From Rhizobium indicum (GTDB lineage: Bacteria > Pseudomonadota > Alphaproteobacteria > Rhizobiales > Rhizobiaceae), in the NCBI RefSeq assembly GCF_005862305.2, contig NZ_CP054022.1:930001-994000 (forward strand): 64,000 bases of DNA, written 5' to 3'. Below are positions 25,112 through 33,486 of this stretch, in pieces (the first letter of the stretch is position 1; each line of letters starts with the position of its first letter). The position numbers and the translations under genes are program-made. The notes under the pieces were generated by a model. It was not told where the DNA came from and did no database searches. It saw only the letters and a program-made list of their open reading frames with translations.

Positions 25112-25750
25112 ATGCCCAAGACGAAGACGAAAAGCAAGGAAGGCGACGATCCCGAGCTGATCAGGGAGTGGCCGCTTCCCGTGGTGGCGACCCTCGGATC
25201 TGGTGTGAGGGTGAAGGGGATCCTGCAGGAAATCCGCTCGCGACTACCATCCCCGGTGCGGACGTCGCTGGATATGCAGGCAGGCGGGCTCATCCTCGTC
25301 ATGCCAGAGACTGCGAAGACAGCATTCAAGGCGACGGCATCGGCCGTTTCCAGCGCACTGGACGGCATCGCAGACCTTCCGATCATTCCTCGTGAGATCG
25401 AGGATATCCTGACGATCACGGCATCAGAGCGGAAGCGCTGGCTCGAAGACGGTCGCCTGCCCAGCGCCGGAACGCGAACGGTGAGGCTGCAAGGGCGCGC
25501 AAGGAAGATCACCTTTCACGTATTCGACCCCCGAGTCGTCGAAGATCTGCTCGACCGTGGCGCCATGGATGAATGGCGAGAGGAGGACGCAGCGGCGAAA
25601 GCGGAAAATCGCAGGCGGGCCGCGTATCAGGCGAAGCTGACGCGTTCGCTGAAGAAAAAGGAAAAAGCCAAACAGACTGAACGAGCCGATGAAGCCGCGA
25701 CCGGCTTGAGCGGATGGGACGAATTCGGGAGCGACGGTCTCCTTCGGTAG
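25112..25750 (+). CDS. conserved hypothetical protein, 212 aa
   Basis: I do not recognise the family. The N-terminus is Lys-rich (MPKTKTKSKEGDDPELIREW). The middle (LPVVATLGSGVRVKGILQEI...LILVMPETAKTAFKATASAV) looks like an alpha/beta domain. A GTRTVRLQGRARKITFHVFD segment follows, and the last ~60 residues form a basic, probably coiled helix (EDAAAKAENRRRAAYQAKLT). It is convergent with dnaE2 with only 8 bp between stops, so a DNA-related role is possible but unproven. Confidence 0.65.
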   Translation: MPKTKTKSKEGDDPELIREWPLPVVATLGSGVRVKGILQEIRSRLPSPVRTSLDMQAGGLILVMPETAKTAFKATASAVSSALDGIADLPIIPREIEDILTITASERKRWLEDGRLPSAGTRTVRLQGRARKITFHVFDPRVVEDLLDRGAMDEWREEDAAAKAENRRRAAYQAKLTRSLKKKEKAKQTERADEAATGLSGWDEFGSDGLLR

Positions 25751-25758
25751 GATTGCCG

Positions 25759-28700
25759 TCAGTGGAAGTTTCGTGCCTTCACTTTGAGCGTATCGATGTG
25801 CAGATCTCTGACGAAGATATCCCTCGGCTCGGGCAGAGGCTTCGGTCGATCCCGCGAATCCGAACTTCCGGGAGAGCCATGCGCGAACTCGTCGCCCCTG
25901 CCTGTCGGTAGCCTGAAATCAATGTCGCGATCTGCTAGACCGGATAGATCGCCGGACAGGTCGAAGAGCTGCTGTGCAACAAGATGGACGACATCGCCCT
26001 CCCTCTGGATCTTCCCATTGATCGCCATCATCGATGATCCGAGCACCACGCGACGGCGCTTTTCGAACAAGGATGGCCAGACCACCAGGTTGGCAGGACC
26101 CGTTTCGTCCTCGATGGTGATGAACATCACGCCTTTTGCCGATCCGGGCTTCTGCCTGACCAGAACAAGGCCCGCGGTCATCAGCCAGCGGCCGTCGCGA
26201 GCGTTCATCGCTTCCGAGCACGTGACGATGTTCTTCTTCTGCAGATCCTTCCGCAGGAAGGCGAGCGGATGCTCGCGTAGCGTCAGCCCCGTGTGGCTGT
26301 AGTCGGCGATGACATTGTGCCCGTCGGTCATCTGCCGGAGCGCGACCTCCGGTTCCTGCTGCTCCGCGATCGCTTTCATCTCGCGCTCGGCAGCGGCCGC
26401 GAACAGAGGGAGCGGCTCGTCACGGAGGGCCTTGATCGCCCAGATCGCATCACGTCTCTCAAGTCCCATAGACGGCAGATATGCATCGGCATCGGCGAGC
26501 TGCTTCAGAGCCTCGGACGGAACGCCCGAACGCCGCCACATGTCGTCGATGCTCTCGAATACCGTATGCATCCGGGCGGCGACAATCCGAGCGGCATCGG
26601 CGGCCGCCAGTCCCTTGACCATCCGCATTCCGAGACGAACGGCATGTCCGTCGCTGTTGACGACGCGTTCGAGCGTGCAATCCCAGCGAGATCGGTTCAC
26701 GCACACTGGGAGAACTTGCACGCCGTGGTTCTTGGCACATCCGACGATCTGCGCCGGAGCATAGAAGCCCATAGGCTGGGAATTCAGGAGCGCCGCGCAG
26801 AAGGCATCCGGATAATGGCACTTCACGAAGCTGGAGGCGTAGGCGATGAGAGCGAACGAGGCCGCATGGCTTTCGGGAAAACCATAGGATCCGAATCCCT
26901 CGAGCTGTGAGAAGGTCTTCTCTGCGAACTCTGCGGTGTAGCCATTCTTGACCATCCCGGATACCAGCTTGTCCTTGAACCTCGATACGCCGCCCGTGAA
27001 CTTGAAGGTTGCCATGCTCTTCCGGAGCTGGTCGGCCTCCCCGCCCGTGAACCCGGCGCAGACCATAGCCACGCGCATCGCGCTTTCTTGGAAGAGTGGC
27101 ACTCCGAGGGTCTTCCCGAGAACGGCCTCCAGCTCCGGTGTCGGGTATTCGATCTTTTCCTTGCCTTCACGGCGGCGAAGATAGGGGTGGACCATATCGC
27201 CTTGGATCGGCCCCGGCCTGACAATCGCGACCTGAACCACGAGATCGTAAAAGGTCTGCGGTCGAAGCCTCGGGAGCATCGACATCTGCGCGCGGGATTC
27301 AATCTGGAACGTGCCCAAGGTGTCAGCCTTCCGGATCATCGCGTAGGTCGCTGAATCTTCCTGTTCGATCTTCGCGAGATCGAGATCTTCGTGCTTGTGC
27401 TCGCGGATGAGATTGAATGCCTTCGACATGCAGGTGAGCATGCCCAAGGCCAATACATCGACCTTCATGAACTTCAGCGCCTCGACGTCGTCCTTATCCC
27501 ATTCGATGATCTGCCGATCTTTCATGCTGGCAGGTTCGATTGGCACGAGATCGTCCAATCTGTCGTGGGTAAGGACGAAGCCGCCAGGATGCTGGCCGAG
27601 GTGACGCGGCGCGCCCATGAGCTGCTGAGCCAGCTTCAGCGTAAGTACGAGACGGCGGTCTTCAGGGTTGAGGTTCAGCTCGCGGACGTTCCGATCCGAA
27701 ACCTCCTCCGACCATGACCACATTCCCGACGACAGGGCCTTGATCACGTCCTCGGGCAGTCCGAGCGCTTTGCCGACATCGCGGATTGCGCCCTTCGCCC
27801 GATACCGAGTAACCGTCGCGCAGAGAGCGGCCTTCTCGCGGGTGTAGGTCTTGTAGATCCACTGGATCACTTCCTCACGACGCTCATGTTCGAAGTCCAC
27901 GTCGATATCTGGCGGCTCATCACGCTCCTGAGAAACGAAGCGCTCGAAGAGTAGATCGTTCGTCGACGGGTCGATGCTCGTTATGCCCAGGACATAGCAG
28001 ACGGCGCTGTTGGCGGCCGATCCCCTACCCTGACACAGGATTCCTTGGGACCGTGCGAACTTGACGATACTGAAAACAGTCAAAAAGTACGGCGCGTACT
28101 TCATCTTCTGTACGAGATCGAGCTCGTGACGGATCGTCTTCAGTACATCGGTCGGCAGACCTTCCGGATACCGATGCGGCACGCACTCCCACACATACTG
28201 CTCCAAGGACTCCTGCGCCGACTTGCCGGGGACGATCGCCTCTTCTGGATACTGATAGGTGAGCTCTTCCAAGGAGAACCTGCAGCGATCGACGATCTCC
28301 ACCGTGCGCCTGAGCGCTTCCGGATAGCGCGGGAACAGACGCGCCATCTCGTCGGGAGGCTTGAGATACCGGTCTGCATGGCGCTCGCGCTCGAACCCGA
28401 CGGTGTCGATTGTGGTGTTGTGCCGGATGCAGGTCACAACGTCTTGTAGCTGCCGCCTGCCCGGCTCGTGGAATAACACGTCGTTCGTGACGACCGTCTT
28501 CACCCTGAACTTCGTCGCCATATTCGACAGGTCATGTAGCCGCAACTGATCGTTCGGGCGCCGTCGGAGACAGAGCGAGAGATATGCCCGGTCGCCGAAT
28601 ATCTCCGCCATCTTCCTGAGCTGGACCGCGCATCTCTCGTCGGGCAGATCCGGTAAAAGGATGCCAATCATGCCGTCGGAATACGCAACGACATCATCCA

Positions 28701-29022
28701 GGTGCAGAATGCAGTTGTTCTTGCCGCCTCGGGACTTACCCAGCGTGATGAGGCGTGTCAGCCGGGAGTAAGCGGCGCGGTCGGTGGGGTAGACGAGGAT
28801 CGACATCCCGTCCTGCAAATCGAGGCGACAGCCGACGACAAGCCGGATCCCGGTCGACCGCGAGGCTTCCAGCGCCCGAACAATCCCTGCAAGCGAATTT
28901 CTGTCGACGATGCCGACGGCATCGATCCCCAGCATCTTGGCGGTCTCGAACAGCTCCTGCGCCGAACTCGCACCCCGCAGGAACGAAAAATGTGTCGTGA
29001 CCTGCAGCTCCGCGTATCTCAT
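25759..29022 (-). CDS. dnaE2: error-prone DNA polymerase DnaE2
   Basis: A 1087-residue C-family polymerase without proofreading subunit contacts, of the translesion type. The N-terminal PHP domain starts [17 protein letters not shown]. The polymerase core has the metal-binding [17 protein letters not shown] and [11 protein letters not shown]. The C-terminal OB domain ([20 protein letters not shown]) is followed by the short tail ending KARNFH typical of DnaE2. ATG 29022 overlaps the imuB stop (ATGA). With ImuA and ImuB it forms the damage-induced mutasome, here behind an SOS box. Confidence 0.97.
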   Translation of the reverse strand: MRYAELQVTTHFSFLRGASSAQELFETAKMLGIDAVGIVDRNSLAGIVRALEASRSTGIRLVVGCRLDLQDGMSILVYPTDRAAYSRLTRLITLGKSRGGKNNCILHLDDVVAYSDGMIGILLPDLPDERCAVQLRKMAEIFGDRAYLSLCLRRRPNDQLRLHDLSNMATKFRVKTVVTNDVLFHEPGRRQLQDVVTCIRHNTTIDTVGFERERHADRYLKPPDEMARLFPRYPEALRRTVEIVDRCRFSLEELTYQYPEEAIVPGKSAQESLEQYVWECVPHRYPEGLPTDVLKTIRHELDLVQKMKYAPYFLTVFSIVKFARSQGILCQGRGSAANSAVCYVLGITSIDPSTNDLLFERFVSQERDEPPDIDVDFEHERREEVIQWIYKTYTREKAALCATVTRYRAKGAIRDVGKALGLPEDVIKALSSGMWSWSEEVSDRNVRELNLNPEDRRLVLTLKLAQQLMGAPRHLGQHPGGFVLTHDRLDDLVPIEPASMKDRQIIEWDKDDVEALKFMKVDVLALGMLTCMSKAFNLIREHKHEDLDLAKIEQEDSATYAMIRKADTLGTFQIESRAQMSMLPRLRPQTFYDLVVQVAIVRPGPIQGDMVHPYLRRREGKEKIEYPTPELEAVLGKTLGVPLFQESAMRVAMVCAGFTGGEADQLRKSMATFKFTGGVSRFKDKLVSGMVKNGYTAEFAEKTFSQLEGFGSYGFPESHAASFALIAYASSFVKCHYPDAFCAALLNSQPMGFYAPAQIVGCAKNHGVQVLPVCVNRSRWDCTLERVVNSDGHAVRLGMRMVKGLAAADAARIVAARMHTVFESIDDMWRRSGVPSEALKQLADADAYLPSMGLERRDAIWAIKALRDEPLPLFAAAAEREMKAIAEQQEPEVALRQMTDGHNVIADYSHTGLTLREHPLAFLRKDLQKKNIVTCSEAMNARDGRWLMTAGLVLVRQKPGSAKGVMFITIEDETGPANLVVWPSLFEKRRRVVLGSSMMAINGKIQREGDVVHLVAQQLFDLSGDLSGLADRDIDFRLPTGRGDEFAHGSPGSSDSRDRPKPLPEPRDIFVRDLHIDTLKVKARNFH

Positions 29023-30530
29023 GCGAAGACCCCGTGCACGAACCATTTATGGCTGCCTGTTTCCGTATCGACGCCATCGCCGGACCGGAAGATCCAGAGC
29101 CGCTCACCGCCCTCGTCCTCGATCACGAAATAGTCGCGGACCGCCGCCATCTCGGAGTTGCGTTCCCACCATTCCCCGAAAATCCGCTCTGGCCCATCGG
29201 CGTTCTTCACCTTCCGGCGCTTGCCCCGCCACATGATCCAGACGGGCGGATGGTCTGGCAGCAGCGCCATCACATCGACCTGGTCCGGCCGCGCCAGCAG
29301 GCGGACCGGGCGTCGCCAGTGATTGACCCACGAGGCCTCTACCGGATCGGATGCGGCACCGATCCTCCGGACGGAACGCTCGGGAACGTCGGAAGCAACG
29401 GGGGCGACGCGATAGACGCGTTGGCCACGGTTGCCGTAGATGTCGATTAGCGGCGTGAGGTCCACGACCTCGTCTTCGACCAGCAACGACGACTTCTGGG
29501 CTTCCTCCAGCGGCTCCGCCATGACCGCCACTAGCGTCATCTTCTCGATACCGAAGCCGGGTTCGATCTTCTCGGTTCTGTCTTTGAATAGCTTCGTCAG
29601 CCAGGCGACATCGCGCGCGGGTTTGGCGGTCCCGGCGCGGATGGCTTGCCGGGTGCCGTCGACCGTCTCGACAATAAGGTCGGCGCGACGGACGCCGAGA
29701 CCCCTTCTCTGTAGCTCATCGACAAGCTGGACGACCAGCCGGGCGACATACTTGTTGATGGTCTCCGCGGCGCCGATGGGTTCAGCGAACGCCCTACTGA
29801 CTTCGACAAGCTCGGCTGTTCGGATGGGATCGATAGGCTCCGGTGTGCGGCCGAACATTTGGTCGAGGCGGCGGCCGATTTCCGGCCCGAAGCGGAGCGT
29901 CAGCGGGGCACGTGGCGTATTGGCGAGTTCGCCGATGGTCTTGAAGCCGAGCGTCCGCAGATCACCGACGATCTTCTCCGGAAGGCGCAGAAGGGAGAGC
30001 GGCAGCTTCTCGACCGCCCGAACGGTCTCGCCTCTCGGAACGATAACGGTCTCGCGGCTGATCGCTCTGGCGCACGCGTTGGCGGCGCCCCATGTCTCGG
30101 CGATCGCAACCCGCGCCGTCAGGCCCTTAGCGCGGAAGCGGTTGGCGATGCTCGTCAACATGCGCTCCTCGCCGCCCTGCAAATGGTCCGCGCCTTCCGT
30201 GTCCATGACGATGCCGTCCGGCGCGTCGATGGCGACGATCGGCGAATACTGGCTCAACGCCCACATGGTAATGCGCTCGAGCGCTGCGGCATCGGCGGCG
30301 AGATCGGCGTCGATCATCCGGAGGCCCTGGAAGAGTGCCTGTGCCTTGGCGGCCGGCATGCCCAAATGGACACCAGCCTTCCTGGCTGCGGCGTCAGCGG
30401 CCGACACCCATCGCTTGGAACCGCTCTTCGAAATGACGGCGATCGCCTGCTCAACGGGAATAGCGGGATCGGCCCGCCTGATCCTGTCCGTCGGCAGATC
30501 GGGAAAAAATATCGATACGACCCTCGGCAT
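29019..30530 (-). CDS. imuB: ImuB, catalytically inactive Y-family polymerase homologue
   Basis: A 503-residue DinP/UmuC-fold protein. The N-terminus [17 protein letters not shown] lacks the D-x-D...FFASVE metal site of active Y-family polymerases, as expected for ImuB. Finger, palm and little-finger regions ([38 protein letters not shown]) are present. ImuB links DnaE2 to the beta clamp. AGGAG precedes ATG 30530. It overlaps imuA by 80 bp, unless a later start is used, and dnaE2 by 4 bp. Confidence 0.95.
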   Translation of the reverse strand: MPRVVSIFFPDLPTDRIRRADPAIPVEQAIAVISKSGSKRWVSAADAAARKAGVHLGMPAAKAQALFQGLRMIDADLAADAAALERITMWALSQYSPIVAIDAPDGIVMDTEGADHLQGGEERMLTSIANRFRAKGLTARVAIAETWGAANACARAISRETVIVPRGETVRAVEKLPLSLLRLPEKIVGDLRTLGFKTIGELANTPRAPLTLRFGPEIGRRLDQMFGRTPEPIDPIRTAELVEVSRAFAEPIGAAETINKYVARLVVQLVDELQRRGLGVRRADLIVETVDGTRQAIRAGTAKPARDVAWLTKLFKDRTEKIEPGFGIEKMTLVAVMAEPLEEAQKSSLLVEDEVVDLTPLIDIYGNRGQRVYRVAPVASDVPERSVRRIGAASDPVEASWVNHWRRPVRLLARPDQVDVMALLPDHPPVWIMWRGKRRKVKNADGPERIFGEWWERNSEMAAVRDYFVIEDEGGERLWIFRSGDGVDTETGSHKWFVHGVFA

Positions 30531-31209
30531 CGCAGGCTCCTACTTCGAACTCGGCGCACTCACCCGCTTTCACCCTCATCAATTCCAGAAACCACCTCGC
30601 CCGCCCGACGCCCGGAACCGGCAGCTCCTCGCTTGGAATGACGCTCACCCTCCAGCGCGTGGTCGCGGCAGTCGGCTGGCCGAAGTCGCTAGCCTCGGTC
30701 TGCCGTCGCCACCGCCGCACCGCGAGCGCCATCGTGCCGGTCTTCTCGGCAGCAAGCTGCAGTCGCCGGGAGGCCGCCATCGGCAGGCGGACGATCTCGC
30801 CAATCACCGCGCCGAGACCGCCGTACGAGAGGCCCTCCTCCATGTTGGCAAGGACGTCCTCCTCCTTGTCGGACTCGACGAAGACGACCCGGTTCGGATG
30901 CAGACCCGCCTGCGCCAAGGCCGGGAAGAACAGGTCGGGACGTGTCAGGCACCAGACGACCTTGCCTTTGGTACGAGCCGCTATCCCGGCCACGAACGGG
31001 GCGGCGGCCGCCCCATCTACGGTGCCCGCCCCGCCGCCAGCACACTCGTGCAGCGCCCCATAGGCCAACCCACCGCCCGGAAGCCGATCGTCGATTTGTG
31101 CGAGGCCGAAAGGCAAAACGCCTCGCTTGCGCTGACTGGCGCTTTCCAGGTGCGCAATCTGCTCGCGCAGGCTGTCGAGGACGGCGTTTGAAGCGGCGGC
31201 TGAGTTCAT
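30451..31209 (-). CDS. imuA: ImuA, RecA-like mutasome subunit
   Basis: A 252-residue RecA/SulA-like protein: LREQIAHLESASQRKRGVLP, IDDRLPGGGLAYGALHECAG, VVWCLTRPDLFFPALAQAGL and VFVESDKEEDVLANMEEGL. As in other ImuA proteins the P-loop is degenerate (AGGGAGTVDG). ATG 31209 follows GGGAG; an earlier in-frame start at 31248 has no ribosome site. First gene of imuA-imuB-dnaE2; an SOS box lies 50 bp upstream. Confidence 0.93.
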   Translation of the reverse strand: MNSAAASNAVLDSLREQIAHLESASQRKRGVLPFGLAQIDDRLPGGGLAYGALHECAGGGAGTVDGAAAAPFVAGIAARTKGKVVWCLTRPDLFFPALAQAGLHPNRVVFVESDKEEDVLANMEEGLSYGGLGAVIGEIVRLPMAASRRLQLAAEKTGTMALAVRRWRRQTEASDFGQPTAATTRWRVSVIPSEELPVPGVGRARWFLELMRVKAGECAEFEVGACDAEGRIDIFSRSADGQDQAGRSRYSR

Positions 31210-31257
31210 GATCTCCCTTTGTCGGCAACCCGTTTTCAGCTTGAGCAACAGTAATAT

Positions 31258-31272
31258 GTTCTGTATTTGTTC
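31258..31272. promoter_or_regulatory. alphaproteobacterial SOS (LexA) box
   Basis: GTTC-N7-GTTC (31258-31261 and 31269-31272) is an exact match to the direct-repeat LexA operator of alphaproteobacteria. It lies between leftward imuA-imuB-dnaE2 and the rightward small gene plus dinB, and could control both. Confidence 0.85.
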
Positions 31273-31383
31273 TTAAGGCGTAAATGAGTCAATGCGCATG
31301 TAACCCGCTGAAGTTGAGCACGGGTGCAAAGCAGAAAAATCGCCAGCGGATTCAATCGGATGGTAAGGAAGGAATATTTTCGG

Positions 31384-31647
31384 ATGCGCCGAACGCGGCT
31401 TGTGGACGATGCGATGCCGACACTGAAAGATCACAAGGTGCCGGTGGTCGAACTCATCTGCCTCCTCTGCGATCGCCATAGTGCGCTTGAGCGGAAAACG
31501 TTGGTGAAAGCGTTTGGCGCAAGCGTCACCTTCGCGGAAATCCGCCGGCGCATGGCCATGGGCTGCGAGCGGATGCAGACGACCAAGGGTGACAAGTGTG
31601 GGGCATACTTCCCATGTTTGAGTCATGGTCTCGCTGATGGAAGCTAG
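31384..31647 (+). CDS. small conserved rhizobial protein with CLLC pair
   Basis: An 87-residue protein. The core MPTLKDHKVPVVELICLLCD followed by RTL-like charged sequence and FGASVTFAEIRRRMAMGCER resembles small rhizobial proteins with a CXXC near the N-terminus and further cysteines later (KCGAYFPC), suggesting a zinc ribbon. ATG 31384 follows AAGGAAGGA at a long spacing; ATG 31414 is an alternative. It is 3 bp upstream of dinB and divergent from imuA over the SOS box, so it is probably damage-induced. Confidence 0.65.
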   Translation: MRRTRLVDDAMPTLKDHKVPVVELICLLCDRHSALERKTLVKAFGASVTFAEIRRRMAMGCERMQTTKGDKCGAYFPCLSHGLADGS

Positions 31648-31650
31648 ATA

Positions 31651-32742
31651 ATGACAGACGAAGACAACCGCGAACGGCCGCGCAAGATCGTGCATGTCGA
31701 CATGGACGCCTTCTACGCATCGGTCGAGCAGCGCGACAATCCGGAGCTGCGAGGTGTGCCGGTTGCTGTCGGCAGTCCTGCTGCCCGCGGGGTCGTAGCG
31801 GCCGCCAGCTACGAGGCACGCAAATTCGGCGTCCATTCCGCCATGCCGTCGGTGACTGCGCAGCGGAAATGCCCCGATCTTGTCTTCGTCAAACCCCGCT
31901 TCGACGTCTACAAGGCCGTCTCGCTGCAGATCCGCGCCATCTTCGCCGAATACACGCCGATAATCGAGCCATTGTCGCACGACGAGGCATATCTCGACGT
32001 CACTGAAAATCTCAAAGGCATGGAGATCGCCACTGAGATCGCCGCCGAAATCCGCGCCAGGATCAAGGCAGCGACAGGACTGACCGCATCCGCCGGCATT
32101 TCGTACAACAAGTTCCTCGCCAAGATGGCATCCGACCAGAACAAGCCGGACGGCCAGTTCGTCATCACGCCGAAGAACGGTCCAGCCTTCGTCGAGCGCC
32201 TGCCCATTAAGAAGTTTCACGGCGTCGGGCCGGCGACGGCCGAGAAGATGTATCGGCTCGGGATCGAGACCGGAGCGGACCTCAAGGAGAGAACGCTCGA
32301 CTTTCTCGTCGAACATTTCGCAAAGTCGGGGCCGTATTTTTATGGCATCGCCCGCGGCATCGACAATCGCCAGGTCAGACCGGACCGGGTGCGGAAGTCC
32401 GTCGGTGCGGAAGACACTTTCTCTGCGGACATCCATTCTTATGGACCCGCGCGCGAAGGGCTTCAGACGCTGATCGAAAAGGTATGGGGCTATTGCGAGG
32501 CCAATGAAATCGGTGCCAAGACGGTGACGCTCAAGGTCAAATATGCCGACTTCAGCCAGATCACCCGCAGCAAAACCGTTCCGGCACCTCTGTCCGCGAT
32601 CACCGATCTTGAGGAGGTGGTCGACCTGCTCCTCGCGCCAATTTTCCCGCCGCGAAAAGGCATACGTCTGCTCGGCGTGTCGCTGTCTTCGCTGGAACGG
32701 AGGAGGCTTGAAACGACGCCGCAGTTGCGGCTGGCGCTTTAG
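31651..32742 (+). CDS. dinB: DNA polymerase IV (DinB)
   Basis: A 363-residue Y-family translesion polymerase with intact catalytic acids: VDMDAFYASVEQRDNPELRG (first metal site and steric-gate Tyr) and PLSHDEAYLDVT (second site; the usual Ile or Leu before DEAYLD is His here). The helix-hairpin-helix KKFHGVGPATAEKMYRLGI and little finger (SVGAEDTFSADIHSY) are present. The extreme C-terminus lacks an obvious QxxLF clamp motif, ending QLRLAL. It starts 3 bp after the small gene at 31384 and may share its SOS-controlled promoter. Confidence 0.96.
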   Translation: MTDEDNRERPRKIVHVDMDAFYASVEQRDNPELRGVPVAVGSPAARGVVAAASYEARKFGVHSAMPSVTAQRKCPDLVFVKPRFDVYKAVSLQIRAIFAEYTPIIEPLSHDEAYLDVTENLKGMEIATEIAAEIRARIKAATGLTASAGISYNKFLAKMASDQNKPDGQFVITPKNGPAFVERLPIKKFHGVGPATAEKMYRLGIETGADLKERTLDFLVEHFAKSGPYFYGIARGIDNRQVRPDRVRKSVGAEDTFSADIHSYGPAREGLQTLIEKVWGYCEANEIGAKTVTLKVKYADFSQITRSKTVPAPLSAITDLEEVVDLLLAPIFPPRKGIRLLGVSLSSLERRRLETTPQLRLAL

Positions 32743-32796
32743 ACGCCGAGGAATGGCTGGAAGGGATCCCCACGGGACAGTGTGAGAAACGAACAC

Positions 32797-33033
32797 TCCA
32801 GCTTTATGGAAGCCATCGAACCAAAGTTCCCCATCGCCTGGTAAGGCACATAACTGCACGGTATTGCGGGCATAGACAGTGGCATCGAACGTGTCGGGCT
32901 TCTGCTGCGCTATGACTGCACCTTCTTCCACCCTGCCAAGCTGGGCGAGACAGGCCGCCTGGTTCAACCTGAAAAAATATGGCGGATTGCTGAGGGTTCC
33001 CGATGCTGCCAGGGCAGCGCCAAGTAGTAGCAA
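32797..33033 (-). pseudogene. C-terminal remnant of a TPR/cyclase-type protein
   Basis: Translated sequence NPPYFFRLNQAACLAQLGRV, then YARNTVQLCALPGDGELWFD and GFHKAGV matches the end of rhizobial proteins with TPR C-termini (often class III cyclases), which close with a ...DGE.W..G.RKAG motif. There is no start codon or N-terminal domain, and the natural stop is lost: the frame continues open, antisense to dinB. Confidence 0.5.
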
Positions 33034-33079
33034 TCACCTGCGACAGCGAACTACACAGATGTAACCTACACCTTGCAAA

Positions 33080-33338
33080 TCAGCGTTTCGGGAAAGGCAC
33101 CACCGCTGCAAGGTCGAGGGCCGCATTGATTTCCGTCGCCAGTTCCTCGACGAGTTCGGTGTATTCGACGCTGCGGCTGTCACGACGCGGATCGGGAGAA
33201 GACTGCCATTTCCTGTACTCGGCTTCTGGCGTAATCGGCGCAAATGTCCCTGAAGCTTTGGTTGCGGGCCAGCAGCTCGTCGATCGCCTGAGTGCGGTCA
33301 GGAAAGCGGTTTTTGACAGCAGTCCCGTTGTCAGCCAT
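33080..33338 (-). pseudogene. small hypothetical gene with 1-base frameshift, paralogue of 56138 gene
   Basis: ATG 33338 follows AAGGAGG. The frame reads VKNRFPDRTQAIDELLARNQ, SFRDICADYA and then breaks. Removing one A near 33230 restores EAEYRKWQSSPDPRRDSRSV, EYTELVEELATEINAALDLA and VVPFPKR to the stop at 33080. This is the same family as the intact gene at 56138-56404 (shared RFP..T..I..L..R..SFR..C.D and final VVPFP). A degenerate copy of the regional operator (33357-33378) precedes it. Confidence 0.7.
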
Positions 33339-33429
33339 CAGCTTGTTTTCCTCCTTGTATGCTTACACAATAACACTACTGCAACGCCTGCCTAACAGGA
33401 CATTACCTTGGATAGGCCGGGATAGGGGA

Positions 33430-33448
33430 GTGTGTTACTGTAACATAC
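33430..33448 (+). promoter_or_regulatory. TGTTAC-N-GTAACA operator before regulator gene
   Basis: GTGTGTTACTGTAACATAC contains the perfect 13-bp dyad TGTTAC-T-GTAACA (33433-33445). It ends 39 bp before the GTG start of the wHTH-TPR regulator, and similar sites precede five other units up to 57.6 kb. Autoregulation is likely (inference). Confidence 0.7.
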
Positions 33449-33486
33449 GGGGAATAGGCGGGTGACTCTGGGGAGAGGAGCGGGCC

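Noticed and set aside
31273..33033. 586-codon open frame antisense to dinB
   Set aside because: It mirrors the GC-rich third positions of dinB; only its first ~78 codons show family resemblance, and these are listed as a TPR remnant.
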